Below are positions 1 to 5,109 of a DNA stretch of 5,136 nt, piece after piece. A model generated the notes under the pieces. The model ran no database searches. It had not been told where the DNA came from and was given only the letters and a program-made list of their open reading frames with translations. Position 1 is the stretch's first letter, and each line of letters starts with the position of its first letter. The stretch lies in contig CAJZFF010000182.1 in assembly GCA_915069725.1 (NCBI GenBank), forward strand, positions 1 through 5,136, read 5' to 3'. The stretch comes from an uncultured Actinomyces sp. (lineage in GTDB: Bacteria; Actinomycetota; Actinomycetes; Actinomycetales; Actinomycetaceae). The translations under genes were made by a program, and so were the position numbers.

Positions 1-1
1 C

Positions 2-1525
2 GTCGTCGGCGCTCGCGGAGTCCTCGCCGCCTCCGCCCCGGCTCGCCGCGCCGGCATCACCACGGGCATGCGACTGCGCACTGCCCGATCCCTGTGCCCC
101 GAGCTCACCGTTCTCCCTCCCCAGGAGGAACACCAGAGCCGCGCCTTCGAAACCGTCATGGAGGCCCTCACCTCCCTCCTGGCGGACCCCATGGTGGCCC
201 GCCCCGGACTGGCCCTGTCCCACGCCAGAGGGCCCGCAGCCTGGATCGGCGGGGAAGAGCTCCTCGCCTCAGCCCTCGTGGAGACCGTCACCCAGGAGGC
301 CGACGTCGAGTGCCAGGTCGGCATCGCAGACTCCCTGCCCGGAGCCGTCCTGGCCGCCCGCCAAGGAATCATCGTCGAACCGGGACGGACCCCGGAGTTC
401 CTCGCCCCCTGGCCTTTGGACGCACTCCTGGCCTGTCTGCCCCTCAGCCGCCTGCGGCGCGAGGCCCGCCCCCTGCTGGAGAGCTTCTCCCAACTCGGCC
501 TGCGCACCTTGGCGGACCTGGCGGCCCTGCCCCGAAAAGACGTCACCGCCCGCTTCGGCCCCCTGGGGAGCAGGCTCCACCACCTGGCCGCCGGCACCCA
601 CCACGAGGTCCCCGCCATGCCCCGGCCGGCCCAGGACATCACTGTCACCTCCGACCTCGACCCTCCCGTCGAACGCGCCGACACCGCAGCCTTCGCCGCC
701 CGCCACCTCGCCGAGAACCTGTCGGCCCGCCTGCTGTCCGCAGGCCTCGCTGTCGGACGCCTCTGCGTTGCCGCCCGCTGCGAGGACGGCACCGACCTGT
801 CCCGAAGCTGGATGCTGGAGGACACCCCCACTCCCTCCGAGCTCACCGACCGCGTGCGCTGGCAGCTCGAGGGGTGGCTCTCCGGACGCTCCGGGCGCCC
901 GCCCTCCTCCGGCTTGACCCACCTGAGCCTGACAGCCCTCGAGCTGAGCCCCGCCACGACCTCCCAGGCGGGACTGTGGCAAGCGCCGGGCCACCAGGCC
1001 CAGTCGCGCGCCCGCCGCGCCGCCGAGCGCGTGGAGTCACTCCTGGGAGCCGGAAGCATCCAGGTTCCCAGGATCGTTCCCGGGCGCGACCCGCGCTCGC
1101 GGGTTCGCCTCATCCCCTGGGGTGAGAGCGAAGGCGTAGGGGAATCCAAGGGTGATGAGACGGCGCCCTGGAGCGGCGCTCTGCCCGAGCCCTCGCCCTC
1201 CATCGTCCTGCCCCGGCCGGTTCCCGCACGCCTCACCGACATTGAGGGGAGAGAGCTCGGCGTCGACATCCACGGTCAGCTCGACGGTGTCCCCGGCTTC
1301 CTCAGTGTCGACGACGACGTGGATGGCGTTGATGAGGGTGCGGTGGGGACTGCGCCCCAGATGGAGTCCGTGCTCCTGTGGGCCGGCCCTTGGCCGGTCG
1401 ACGAGGGCTGGTGGACCGCTCGTGGGCCTTCGCGACGCGCCTACCTCCAGGTGGTCACCGACGTCGGACCGCCCCGCCTGCTGGTGCGATCAGGCCAGTG
1501 GTGGCTCGATGCCCTCTACTCCTGA
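2..1525 (+). CDS. imuB: ImuB, DNA polymerase Y-family accessory protein (5'-truncated by window edge)
   Basis: Visible are 507 codons. The reading frame is open to the window's first bases, and family-typical residues (ARRAGITTGMRLRTARSLCPEL) precede and span the ATG at 68. That ATG is therefore internal and the true start lies upstream. ImuB is the adaptor of the actinobacterial mutasome: it brings the error-prone polymerase DnaE2 and ImuA' to the sliding clamp during translesion synthesis. Where active Y-family polymerases carry the SIDE catalytic motif, this protein reads GLALSHARGPAAW (about 206-244) with no acidic pair, as expected for a non-catalytic ImuB. Further along come the conserved ECQVGIAD stretch (308-331), a helix-hairpin-helix thumb (LGLRTLADLAALP, about 494-532), a little-finger region, and QAGLW (965-979), which fits the beta-clamp-binding motif. 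The C-terminus (LLWAGPWPVDEGWW ... GQWWLDALYS) is typical of the family. The first catalytic Asp and any imuA' lie off-window. No dnaE2 follows; the next gene is convergent. The family call is near certain. Confidence 0.93.
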   Translation, partial: VVGARGVLAASAPARRAGITTGMRLRTARSLCPELTVLPPQEEHQSRAFETVMEALTSLLADPMVARPGLALSHARGPAAWIGGEELLASALVETVTQEADVECQVGIADSLPGAVLAARQGIIVEPGRTPEFLAPWPLDALLACLPLSRLRREARPLLESFSQLGLRTLADLAALPRKDVTARFGPLGSRLHHLAAGTHHEVPAMPRPAQDITVTSDLDPPVERADTAAFAARHLAENLSARLLSAGLAVGRLCVAARCEDGTDLSRSWMLEDTPTPSELTDRVRWQLEGWLSGRSGRPPSSGLTHLSLTALELSPATTSQAGLWQAPGHQAQSRARRAAERVESLLGAGSIQVPRIVPGRDPRSRVRLIPWGESEGVGESKGDETAPWSGALPEPSPSIVLPRPVPARLTDIEGRELGVDIHGQLDGVPGFLSVDDDVDGVDEGAVGTAPQMESVLLWAGPWPVDEGWWTARGPSRRAYLQVVTDVGPPRLLVRSGQWWLDALYS

Positions 1526-2233
1526 GGAGCTGTCCGATGGCATGGCCGCAAGGGGTGGGGACTGGCGCCGTCGCCCCTTCAGCCACAGGAGCGCCAGCGT
1601 CACCAGGCACAGCCAGGCCAGCCCCAGGGACCAGCCGGCCAGCACGTCGGTCATCCAGTGGTAGCCCAGGTAGACGCGGGATGCCCCCACCAGCAGAGTC
1701 GCCCCCGCTGCCGCCATGATCGCCAAGGCCCGGTACAGGGTCGCCGCAGTGGATGTCAGAACCATTCCCGCCAGCATGCCGGCGAAGACGGCCGTGTTGA
1801 AGGAGTGCCCCGAGGGGAAGGAGGTGGTCGAGGCGGGGTCGCCCAGAAGGGTGTCGGTCGAGGGACGTGCACGCCTGAAGATCTCTTTGAGCGCCACCGT
1901 CAACAGGCTGGAGCCGATCATCGTGAGGCTCAGGGCCAGCGCGCGCACGCGGTGGCCCCGCATGAAGAGGAGGACGGCGCAGATCGCGGTCAGGATCGTC
2001 AGCCCCACGGTGGAACCAAGGGCGGTGAACACCTGCATGATGACGGTCAGGGCAGGGTGACGCTCATCCACGGCCCAGGTGGTGACGCTCTGGTCATGAG
2101 GCGCCAGCCCCGTCCCGGAGCTCGTGGTCAGAGCCAGCCAGGAGAACAGCGACAGCGTGATGACGGCGGTCGCGGCCAATGTGCCGGCCTGCCTGGTGCG
2201 CCAGGTGTGAGGCAGGTGGTCGAGTGAGAGCAT
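1490..2233 (-). CDS. PAP2-superfamily membrane phosphatase
   Basis: This 247-aa integral membrane protein belongs to the type 2 phosphatidic acid phosphatase / undecaprenyl-diphosphatase superfamily, which removes phosphate from lipid (di)phosphates at the outer face of the membrane. The tripartite active site is intact: KX6RP at K116 to RP123-124, PSGH at 140-143 (His143 is the expected nucleophile partner), and SRX5HX3D at SR185-186, H192 and D196. About six membrane segments are evident (near 17-36, 64-90, 96-115, 145-162, 168-184 and 196-218), with a basic KGRRR and a hydrophilic tail after the last. The ATG at 2233 sits just before the first segment. No Shine-Dalgarno sequence precedes it (the upstream is pyrimidine-rich), and the frame stays open upstream without another ATG or GTG nearby. 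Translation may thus be leaderless or weak. The substrate (undecaprenyl pyrophosphate, phosphatidate or phosphatidylglycerol phosphate) cannot be told from sequence. The C-terminal tail overlaps the 3' end of imuB by 36 bp. Confidence 0.9.
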   Translation of the reverse strand: MLSLDHLPHTWRTRQAGTLAATAVITLSLFSWLALTTSSGTGLAPHDQSVTTWAVDERHPALTVIMQVFTALGSTVGLTILTAICAVLLFMRGHRVRALALSLTMIGSSLLTVALKEIFRRARPSTDTLLGDPASTTSFPSGHSFNTAVFAGMLAGMVLTSTAATLYRALAIMAAAGATLLVGASRVYLGYHWMTDVLAGWSLGLAWLCLVTLALLWLKGRRRQSPPLAAMPSDSSSGVEGIEPPLA

Positions 2234-2380
2234 GAGGGGGAGGTTATCCGCGCTGGTCTGGATGAGGCTATGCGTGCGCCATGGAGCGGCTGAGCGGCGT
2301 CGTCACGTCTTGTCCGCGTCCGGGGCGCTCGGCGGGTAGCATCCGGCCTGAGTGACTCGATCCGGCTCAGGAGGACCCGC
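2234..2380. promoter_or_regulatory. Divergent intergenic region between the PAP2 phosphatase gene and tdk
   Basis: These 147 bp separate two divergent starts and must hold both promoters. On the plus strand, TAGCAT at 2337-2342 fits the loose actinobacterial -10 pattern TANNNT and would start tdk transcription near 2349, leaving a leader of about 32 nt. No -35 at proper spacing is evident (TTGTCC at 2310-2315 is 21 nt away, too far). On the minus strand, TAGCCT (2264-2269) and GATAAC (2243-2248) are possible -10 boxes for the phosphatase gene. Neither is strong. All of these are eye-picked candidates. Confidence 0.3.
2369..2374 (+). promoter_or_regulatory. Shine-Dalgarno sequence of tdk
   Basis: AGGAGG lies 6 nt before GTG at 2381 and fixes that GTG as the tdk start. 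It overlaps the right arm (CTCAGG, 2366-2371) of an inverted repeat whose left arm is CCTGAG at 2347-2352, so a leader hairpin could partly mask it if transcription starts upstream of 2347. Confidence 0.8.
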
Positions 2381-3028
2381 GTGGCCAAGCTCTACTTCCG
2401 CTACGGCGCCATGAACTCCGGCAAGTCCACGGGGCTGCTCCAGACCGCCTACAACTACGAGGAGCGCGGACAGCACGTCCTACTCCTCAAGGCAGTGGTC
2501 GATACCAAGGGTGAGGACTCGGTCGTCTCCCGGCTCGGGGTGTCGCGCCGCGTCGACCTCCTCGTCGATACCGACGACGACCTGCGTGCCCTGGTGCACC
2601 GGCGGGCCCTGAGCGGTGAGCGGCCCGTCTGCGATGAGGGCGGCGTACCGCGAGAGGCGGCGACCTTGCATGAGGTTCTTGACTGCGTGCTCGTCGACGA
2701 GGCCCAGTTCCTCACGGCCCTCCAGGTGGACCAACTCATGGAGATCGCGCTGATCGACGACGTGCCCGTCCTGGCCTACGGGATCCGCACCGACTTCCGC
2801 ACGGTCAGCTTTCCCGGGTCACGGAGGCTGCTGGAGATCGCCCACTCCTTGGAGGAGCTCAAGACCATCTGCCGCTGCGGACGCAAGGCCATCTTCAATG
2901 CCCGCAAGGTGGGGGAGTCCTTCGTCTTCGACGGCGATCAGGTGGCCATCGACTCCGGGGACGTCACGTACGAGTCGCTGTGTGGCCAGTGCTACCTCGC
3001 CGCCGGTGGGAGGCTTCCCGACCGGTGA
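2381..3028 (+). CDS. tdk: Thymidine kinase, type II (Tdk)
   Basis: This cytosolic salvage enzyme transfers the gamma-phosphate of ATP to thymidine, giving dTMP. It has 215 aa, normal for the bacterial type II family. The P-loop is GAMNSGKST (residues 9-17, Lys15), the Walker-B/catalytic strand is LVDEAQF (104-110) with Glu107 as expected general base, and the YGIRTDF-x5-F-x-GS stretch (133-147) is typical. The zinc ligands are C164-x-C166 and C201-x2-C204. The CxC (rather than CxxC) spacing and the N-terminus AKLYFRYGAMNSGKST resemble E. coli Tdk more than the Firmicute or human enzymes. The start is GTG at 2381, supported by AGGAGG 6 nt upstream. It appears to be transcribed alone, since the phosphatase gene upstream is divergent and satD downstream has its own control region. 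All key residues are present, so the enzyme should be active. Confidence 0.95.
   Translation: MAKLYFRYGAMNSGKSTGLLQTAYNYEERGQHVLLLKAVVDTKGEDSVVSRLGVSRRVDLLVDTDDDLRALVHRRALSGERPVCDEGGVPREAATLHEVLDCVLVDEAQFLTALQVDQLMEIALIDDVPVLAYGIRTDFRTVSFPGSRRLLEIAHSLEELKTICRCGRKAIFNARKVGESFVFDGDQVAIDSGDVTYESLCGQCYLAAGGRLPDR
3003..3025 (+). other. Imperfect hairpin at the 3' end of tdk
   Basis: CCGGTGGGA (3003-3011) can pair with TCCC-g-ACCGG (3016-3025): nine base pairs with one bulged G at 3020, closing a GGCT tetraloop. It ends just before the TGA stop and no T-tract follows. It may protect the mRNA end or act together with the next hairpin in termination. Alternatively it is a by-product of GC-rich coding sequence. 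Confidence 0.3.
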
Positions 3029-3047
3029 GCCTCGCTCCGGGACTGAG

Positions 3048-3069
3048 CTTGTGCTGACGGGAGTACAAG
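3048..3069. promoter_or_regulatory. Upstream inverted-repeat operator candidate of satD (O1)
   Basis: This 22-bp element has outer arms CTTGT (3048-3052) and ACAAG (3065-3069) separated by 12 bp. Eight of eleven symmetric base pairs match, including inner pairs. It shares 16 of 22 positions with the element at 3121-3142, whose arms and spacing are identical. No promoter hexamers fit around it, so it would be an auxiliary site. The likely ligand is a dimeric regulator; SatD itself, which has a helix-turn-helix, is the obvious candidate. Confidence 0.55.
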
Positions 3070-3087
3070 GCTGACCGAGGGTGATGA

Positions 3088-3111
3088 GGAGTGAGGATCA
3101 CCCCTCGCTCC
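3088..3111 (+). terminator. Possible transcription terminator after tdk
   Basis: GGAGTGAGG (3088-3096) pairs with CCTCGCTCC (3103-3111), a 9-bp stem with one G-U wobble around the 6-nt loop ATCACC. It is placed between the tdk stop and the satD promoter, as a tdk terminator should be. No U-tract follows (GAGATATTC), which is common for actinobacterial candidates but lowers certainty. Confidence 0.4.
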
Positions 3112-3120
3112 GAGATATTC

Positions 3121-3142
3121 CTTGTACTCGGGGTATTACAAG
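3121..3142. promoter_or_regulatory. Promoter-proximal inverted-repeat operator candidate of satD (O2)
   Basis: This 22-bp element has perfect 6-bp outer arms CTTGTA (3121-3126) and TACAAG (3137-3142); seven of eleven symmetric pairs match. It has the same design as 3048-3069, with centres 73 bp apart, near seven helical turns. It covers the putative -35 and spacer of the satD promoter, so a bound protein would block RNA polymerase. Repression, perhaps through a DNA loop between the two sites, is the inferred mode. Confidence 0.55.
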
Positions 3143-3148
3143 CATTAT
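3122..3148 (+). promoter_or_regulatory. Putative satD promoter
   Basis: TTGTAC (3122-3127) and CATTAT (3143-3148; four of six to TATAAT) are spaced by 15 nt, a little short. Transcription would begin near 3155-3158, at or just before the preferred GTG start of satD, giving a leaderless mRNA. This agrees with the lack of a convincing Shine-Dalgarno sequence. TATTAC at 3134-3139 is an alternative -10. Confidence 0.4.
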
Positions 3149-3157
3149 CGTGAAGCT

Positions 3158-3856
3158 GTGACTGTCTCCTACGCACTCATCGCAGACATCATCCGCTCGC
3201 GTGAGCTCTCTGATCGCAGACGTGCTCAGCGCGTCATCCATGAGACTCTGGAGCAGGCCGCCGAAGGTCTGGCGCTGACACAGCGCCCGTACGCCACGGT
3301 CGGTGACGAGCTGCAGGCGGTCTCGGCGACTCTTGCCGACGCTCTCGCTCTCACGTTGCGCACACACCTCCTTCTGCCTGAAGGGTTGGGCCTGCGCTTC
3401 GGTATCGGCGTCGGAGCGATCTCCGAGGTTGAGGGTGCGGTGGGAAGTGATGCGGATGGTGCGCCAGGACATCCGATCCAGGACGGCTCGGCATGGTGGG
3501 CCGCACGTGAAGCCATCGAGAAGGCTCATCATCTCCAGGATGCGGGGAGGTCCTTCATCCGTACCTGGCTGCGCATCCACCCGGATGCGGTCGGCGGATC
3601 CGGAGGGGATCGGAGCGAGCGTGAGGGGGTCGTCAACTCTGTCCTCATTCTGCGCGACCAGACGATATTCCGCTTTCAGCCCCGTCAGCGCCGCATCATG
3701 GCTGGACTCCTCATGGGAATGACCCAGATTGAGATCGCCCGCCAGGAGAAGGTGAGTCAGCAAGCCGTCTCTGAATTCGCTCGCAGTGCCGGTTCCTCCT
3801 TGCTGGAGGTCCAAAAGCTTCTCGACGGATTGGGTGGGGGAGGTGAAGGAGAATGA
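3158..3856 (+). CDS. satD: SatD-family protein with C-terminal helix-turn-helix
   Basis: From GTG at 3158 the protein has 232 aa. This start is preferred because the family begins immediately before the first strand (SYALIADIIRSR). A longer frame from TTG at 3122 would add 12 residues encoded by operator and promoter sequence. SatD is named after the Streptococcus mutans sat locus, linked there to secretion and acid tolerance; its biochemical role is not established. Landmarks are ALIADIIRSR (6-15), TVGDELQAV (47-55), LRFGIGVGAI (79-88), GSAWWAAREAIEKAHH (110-125), and a helix-turn-helix of LuxR or sigma-70 region-4 character (about 180-218: LLMGMTQIEIARQEKVSQQAVSEFA). The C-terminus is glycine-rich (GLGGGGEGE), and its codons also supply the Shine-Dalgarno of the next gene, which overlaps by ATGA. 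The layout suggests a ligand-responsive regulator controlling its own two-gene operon. The family call is good; the function is inference. Confidence 0.8.
   Translation: MTVSYALIADIIRSRELSDRRRAQRVIHETLEQAAEGLALTQRPYATVGDELQAVSATLADALALTLRTHLLLPEGLGLRFGIGVGAISEVEGAVGSDADGAPGHPIQDGSAWWAAREAIEKAHHLQDAGRSFIRTWLRIHPDAVGGSGGDRSEREGVVNSVLILRDQTIFRFQPRQRRIMAGLLMGMTQIEIARQEKVSQQAVSEFARSAGSSLLEVQKLLDGLGGGGEGE
3839..3845 (+). promoter_or_regulatory. Shine-Dalgarno sequence inside the end of satD
   Basis: GGAGGTG within the SatD poly-glycine codons lies 9 nt (from GGAGG) before ATG 3853 and supports that start for the membrane protein. With the ATGA overlap it indicates coupled translation and a fixed ratio of the two proteins. 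Confidence 0.7.
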
Positions 3857-4659
3857 CGGCCCTCCTCGTTCTTCTGTTTGCCGTCGCGTCCGTGGTTGGC
3901 GGCTCTGATTTGGTGAGTGGGGGATTGTCCCGGAGGTCCGCCGGGGTGAGACTCTTGGTGGGAATGTCTGTAGTCGTTGCTCTTGGCGTCCTGGTCGGGT
4001 GGCCCGTTTTCCATCTTGGGGCAGGAGGTGTCGTCGTCAGCATCCTGATAGTCACTGCATGGTTGTGCTGCGGCCAGGTTTCGCAGGCCCGGTGGGAGAA
4101 GTCACTGAGGATACGTCAGTGGGTGCGAGCGGGGCGGGGCGCCTCCGAGAACGGTACGGATCGGCTGGAACCGCTCATCCGCCTTGCTCGCGCGAGTCTG
4201 TTGCTCCTCGCTGTGACGCTCTGCGTCGTCGTGTACCAGCCGCTTGGGTCTCGAGTTGCCAAGATGGGCGCCGTCGTCGGAGTTTTCGTCCTTCTGACTG
4301 TTCCCGCCAATCGAGTCGTCGCCGACATTCTTGCTGTTGCGCGCCACTCCACGCAGGGAAATGGGAAAGCTGTTGCTGCTGGTTGTGAGCCCTCGCAGGA
4401 GAGCGGGAAGCAGGATGAGTCGGGGAGCTCGATGCGCGGTGGTCGCTGGATCGGTCCGCTTGAGCGAATCCTTATTCTCCTGCTCGCCTCCGTTGAGGCG
4501 CCCGCTGCTATTGCCGCAATTGTTGCCGCCAAGGGTGTGATCCGATTTCCCGAGATCAGTCAGGATAAGGCGGGGCAGAAGGCTGAGGAGTTCCTCATCG
4601 GCTCCTTCGCCTCCTGGATCCTGGCCGTCCTGGGTGCTGTTGTCATTCATGTCGCTTGA
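3853..4659 (+). CDS. Multi-pass membrane protein coupled to SatD (DUF3307-like C-terminus)
   Basis: The 268-aa protein has about seven hydrophobic segments: 1-16, 31-50, 56-74, 113-129, 137-152, 203-224 and 250-267. A basic loop (78-94, SQARWEKSLRIRQWVRAGR) and a polar, low-complexity loop (166-198) are probably soluble. The C-terminal module GRWIGPLERILI (197-208), AAKGVIRF (225-232) and EEFLIGSFAS (245-254) resembles what I recall from DUF3307-type membrane proteins encoded next to satD. The N-terminal part is not recognised and lacks clear DUF3307 features such as an acidic DFxLQ-like motif. The ATG overlaps the satD stop (ATGA), so the two are co-translated and probably act together, for example with the membrane protein delivering or sensing the signal that SatD reads. 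Codon third positions are richer in T and A than in imuB or tdk. No function can be assigned. Confidence 0.75.
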   Translation: MTALLVLLFAVASVVGGSDLVSGGLSRRSAGVRLLVGMSVVVALGVLVGWPVFHLGAGGVVVSILIVTAWLCCGQVSQARWEKSLRIRQWVRAGRGASENGTDRLEPLIRLARASLLLLAVTLCVVVYQPLGSRVAKMGAVVGVFVLLTVPANRVVADILAVARHSTQGNGKAVAAGCEPSQESGKQDESGSSMRGGRWIGPLERILILLLASVEAPAAIAAIVAAKGVIRFPEISQDKAGQKAEEFLIGSFASWILAVLGAVVIHVA

Positions 4660-5089
4660 GCTGGAAGGGCGGGAGTCCTCGTTGCAGGCACGCAGCCGCC
4701 GGACGTCGTCGAACTGTGGGACTGGGTCCTCGGAGCAGTAGCCCTGCACGGTTATCGCTCATGGTCTTCGATCCGGGGGTGCGCGCAGAACGGAGATCCC
4801 GAATGCCTCACCCCATGGGCCCGAGCAACGTCCTCAACGCCTGCGTCATTGAGTCGGCCGTGTCCGAGCTGCGCCCGGACTGCCGAGTCAGTTACTCGTC
4901 GTCGGCGGGACCGCGTGGCTTCCGGTCGCTGCTGCCGTCCTGTCGGCCGCAAGTTCCCTCTGGAGCGTCATGGAGCGCCGGTGGGCAGGGGTGGACTGAC
5001 CGGGGGAGCAGCTTCAGTTTCCCAGGTTTTCGTTGTTATCTCGGTGGTTTCTGGAGCTGGTTCGTCGTGCGGTTGGTGGGGGATGGGGC
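4660..5089. other. Intergenic stretch without a convincing gene
   Basis: About 430 bp follow the membrane-protein gene. Short frames exist on both strands but none has a recognisable family motif, a Shine-Dalgarno sequence or steady codon bias. One frame is open from ATG 4761 to the right edge with no stop; its first 50 or so codons have G/C-rich third positions, but its later part reads as unlikely protein and it has no ribosome-binding site. No strong terminator was found after the stop at 4659; only a 4-bp GGAC-TGG-GTCC hairpin (4719-4729) is visible. The stretch may contain a decayed gene. Confidence 0.5.
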
Positions 5090-5095
5090 TATACT
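5090..5095 (+). promoter_or_regulatory. -10 box of a leaderless right-edge gene
   Basis: TATACT matches the -10 consensus TATAAT at five of six positions and ends 6 nt before ATG 5102. That is the distance from a -10 box to its transcription start, so the mRNA would begin with the start codon. The -35 region (about 5067-5072, GTGCGG) is poor. Confidence 0.55.
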
Positions 5096-5109
5096 GTACG
5101 TATGTTCGA
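5094..5109. promoter_or_regulatory. LexA (SOS) box candidate over the start codon
   Basis: CTGTACGTATGTTCGA matches the actinobacterial/Gram-positive SOS palindrome TCGAACATATGTTCGA at 12 of 16 positions. The right half-site (GTTCGA) and the GTAT centre fit well, while the left half (TGTAC for CGAAC) has two changes. It spans the end of the -10 box, the start site and the ATG, an ideal place for repression. Confidence 0.45.

Noticed and set aside
68..70. ATG at 68 as the start of imuB
   Set aside because: The frame is open to the window edge and the 22 codons upstream encode residues conserved in ImuB, so this Met is internal.
269..994. Minus-strand 241-aa frame opposite imuB
   Set aside because: Glycine/glutamine-rich shadow without any motif; opposite a confident gene.
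94..1125. Long plus-strand frame inside imuB (343 aa, proline/arginine-rich)
   Set aside because: Low-complexity P/R/G composition typical of a shifted frame in GC-rich coding DNA; it lies wholly within the clear imuB frame.
1658..2227. Plus-strand 189-aa frame opposite the phosphatase gene
   Set aside because: The minus-strand frame here has all PAP2 catalytic motifs and membrane segments; this one is a Q/G/R-rich shadow.
3122..3124. TTG at 3122 as the start of satD
   Set aside because: It lies in the second inverted repeat and the putative -35, has no Shine-Dalgarno, and would add residues not typical of SatD; GTG at 3158 is preferred.
3098..3814. Minus-strand 238-aa frame opposite satD
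   Set aside because: The plus-strand frame carries SatD motifs and a helix-turn-helix; the opposite frame has no recognisable features.
4102..4749. Minus-strand 215-aa frame opposite the membrane-protein gene
   Set aside because: Serine/asparagine/arginine-rich composition with no domain; the plus frame has clear membrane segments and a coupled start.
4752..4952. Minus-strand 66-aa frame in the gap
   Set aside because: Arginine-rich, no family resemblance and no ribosome-binding site.
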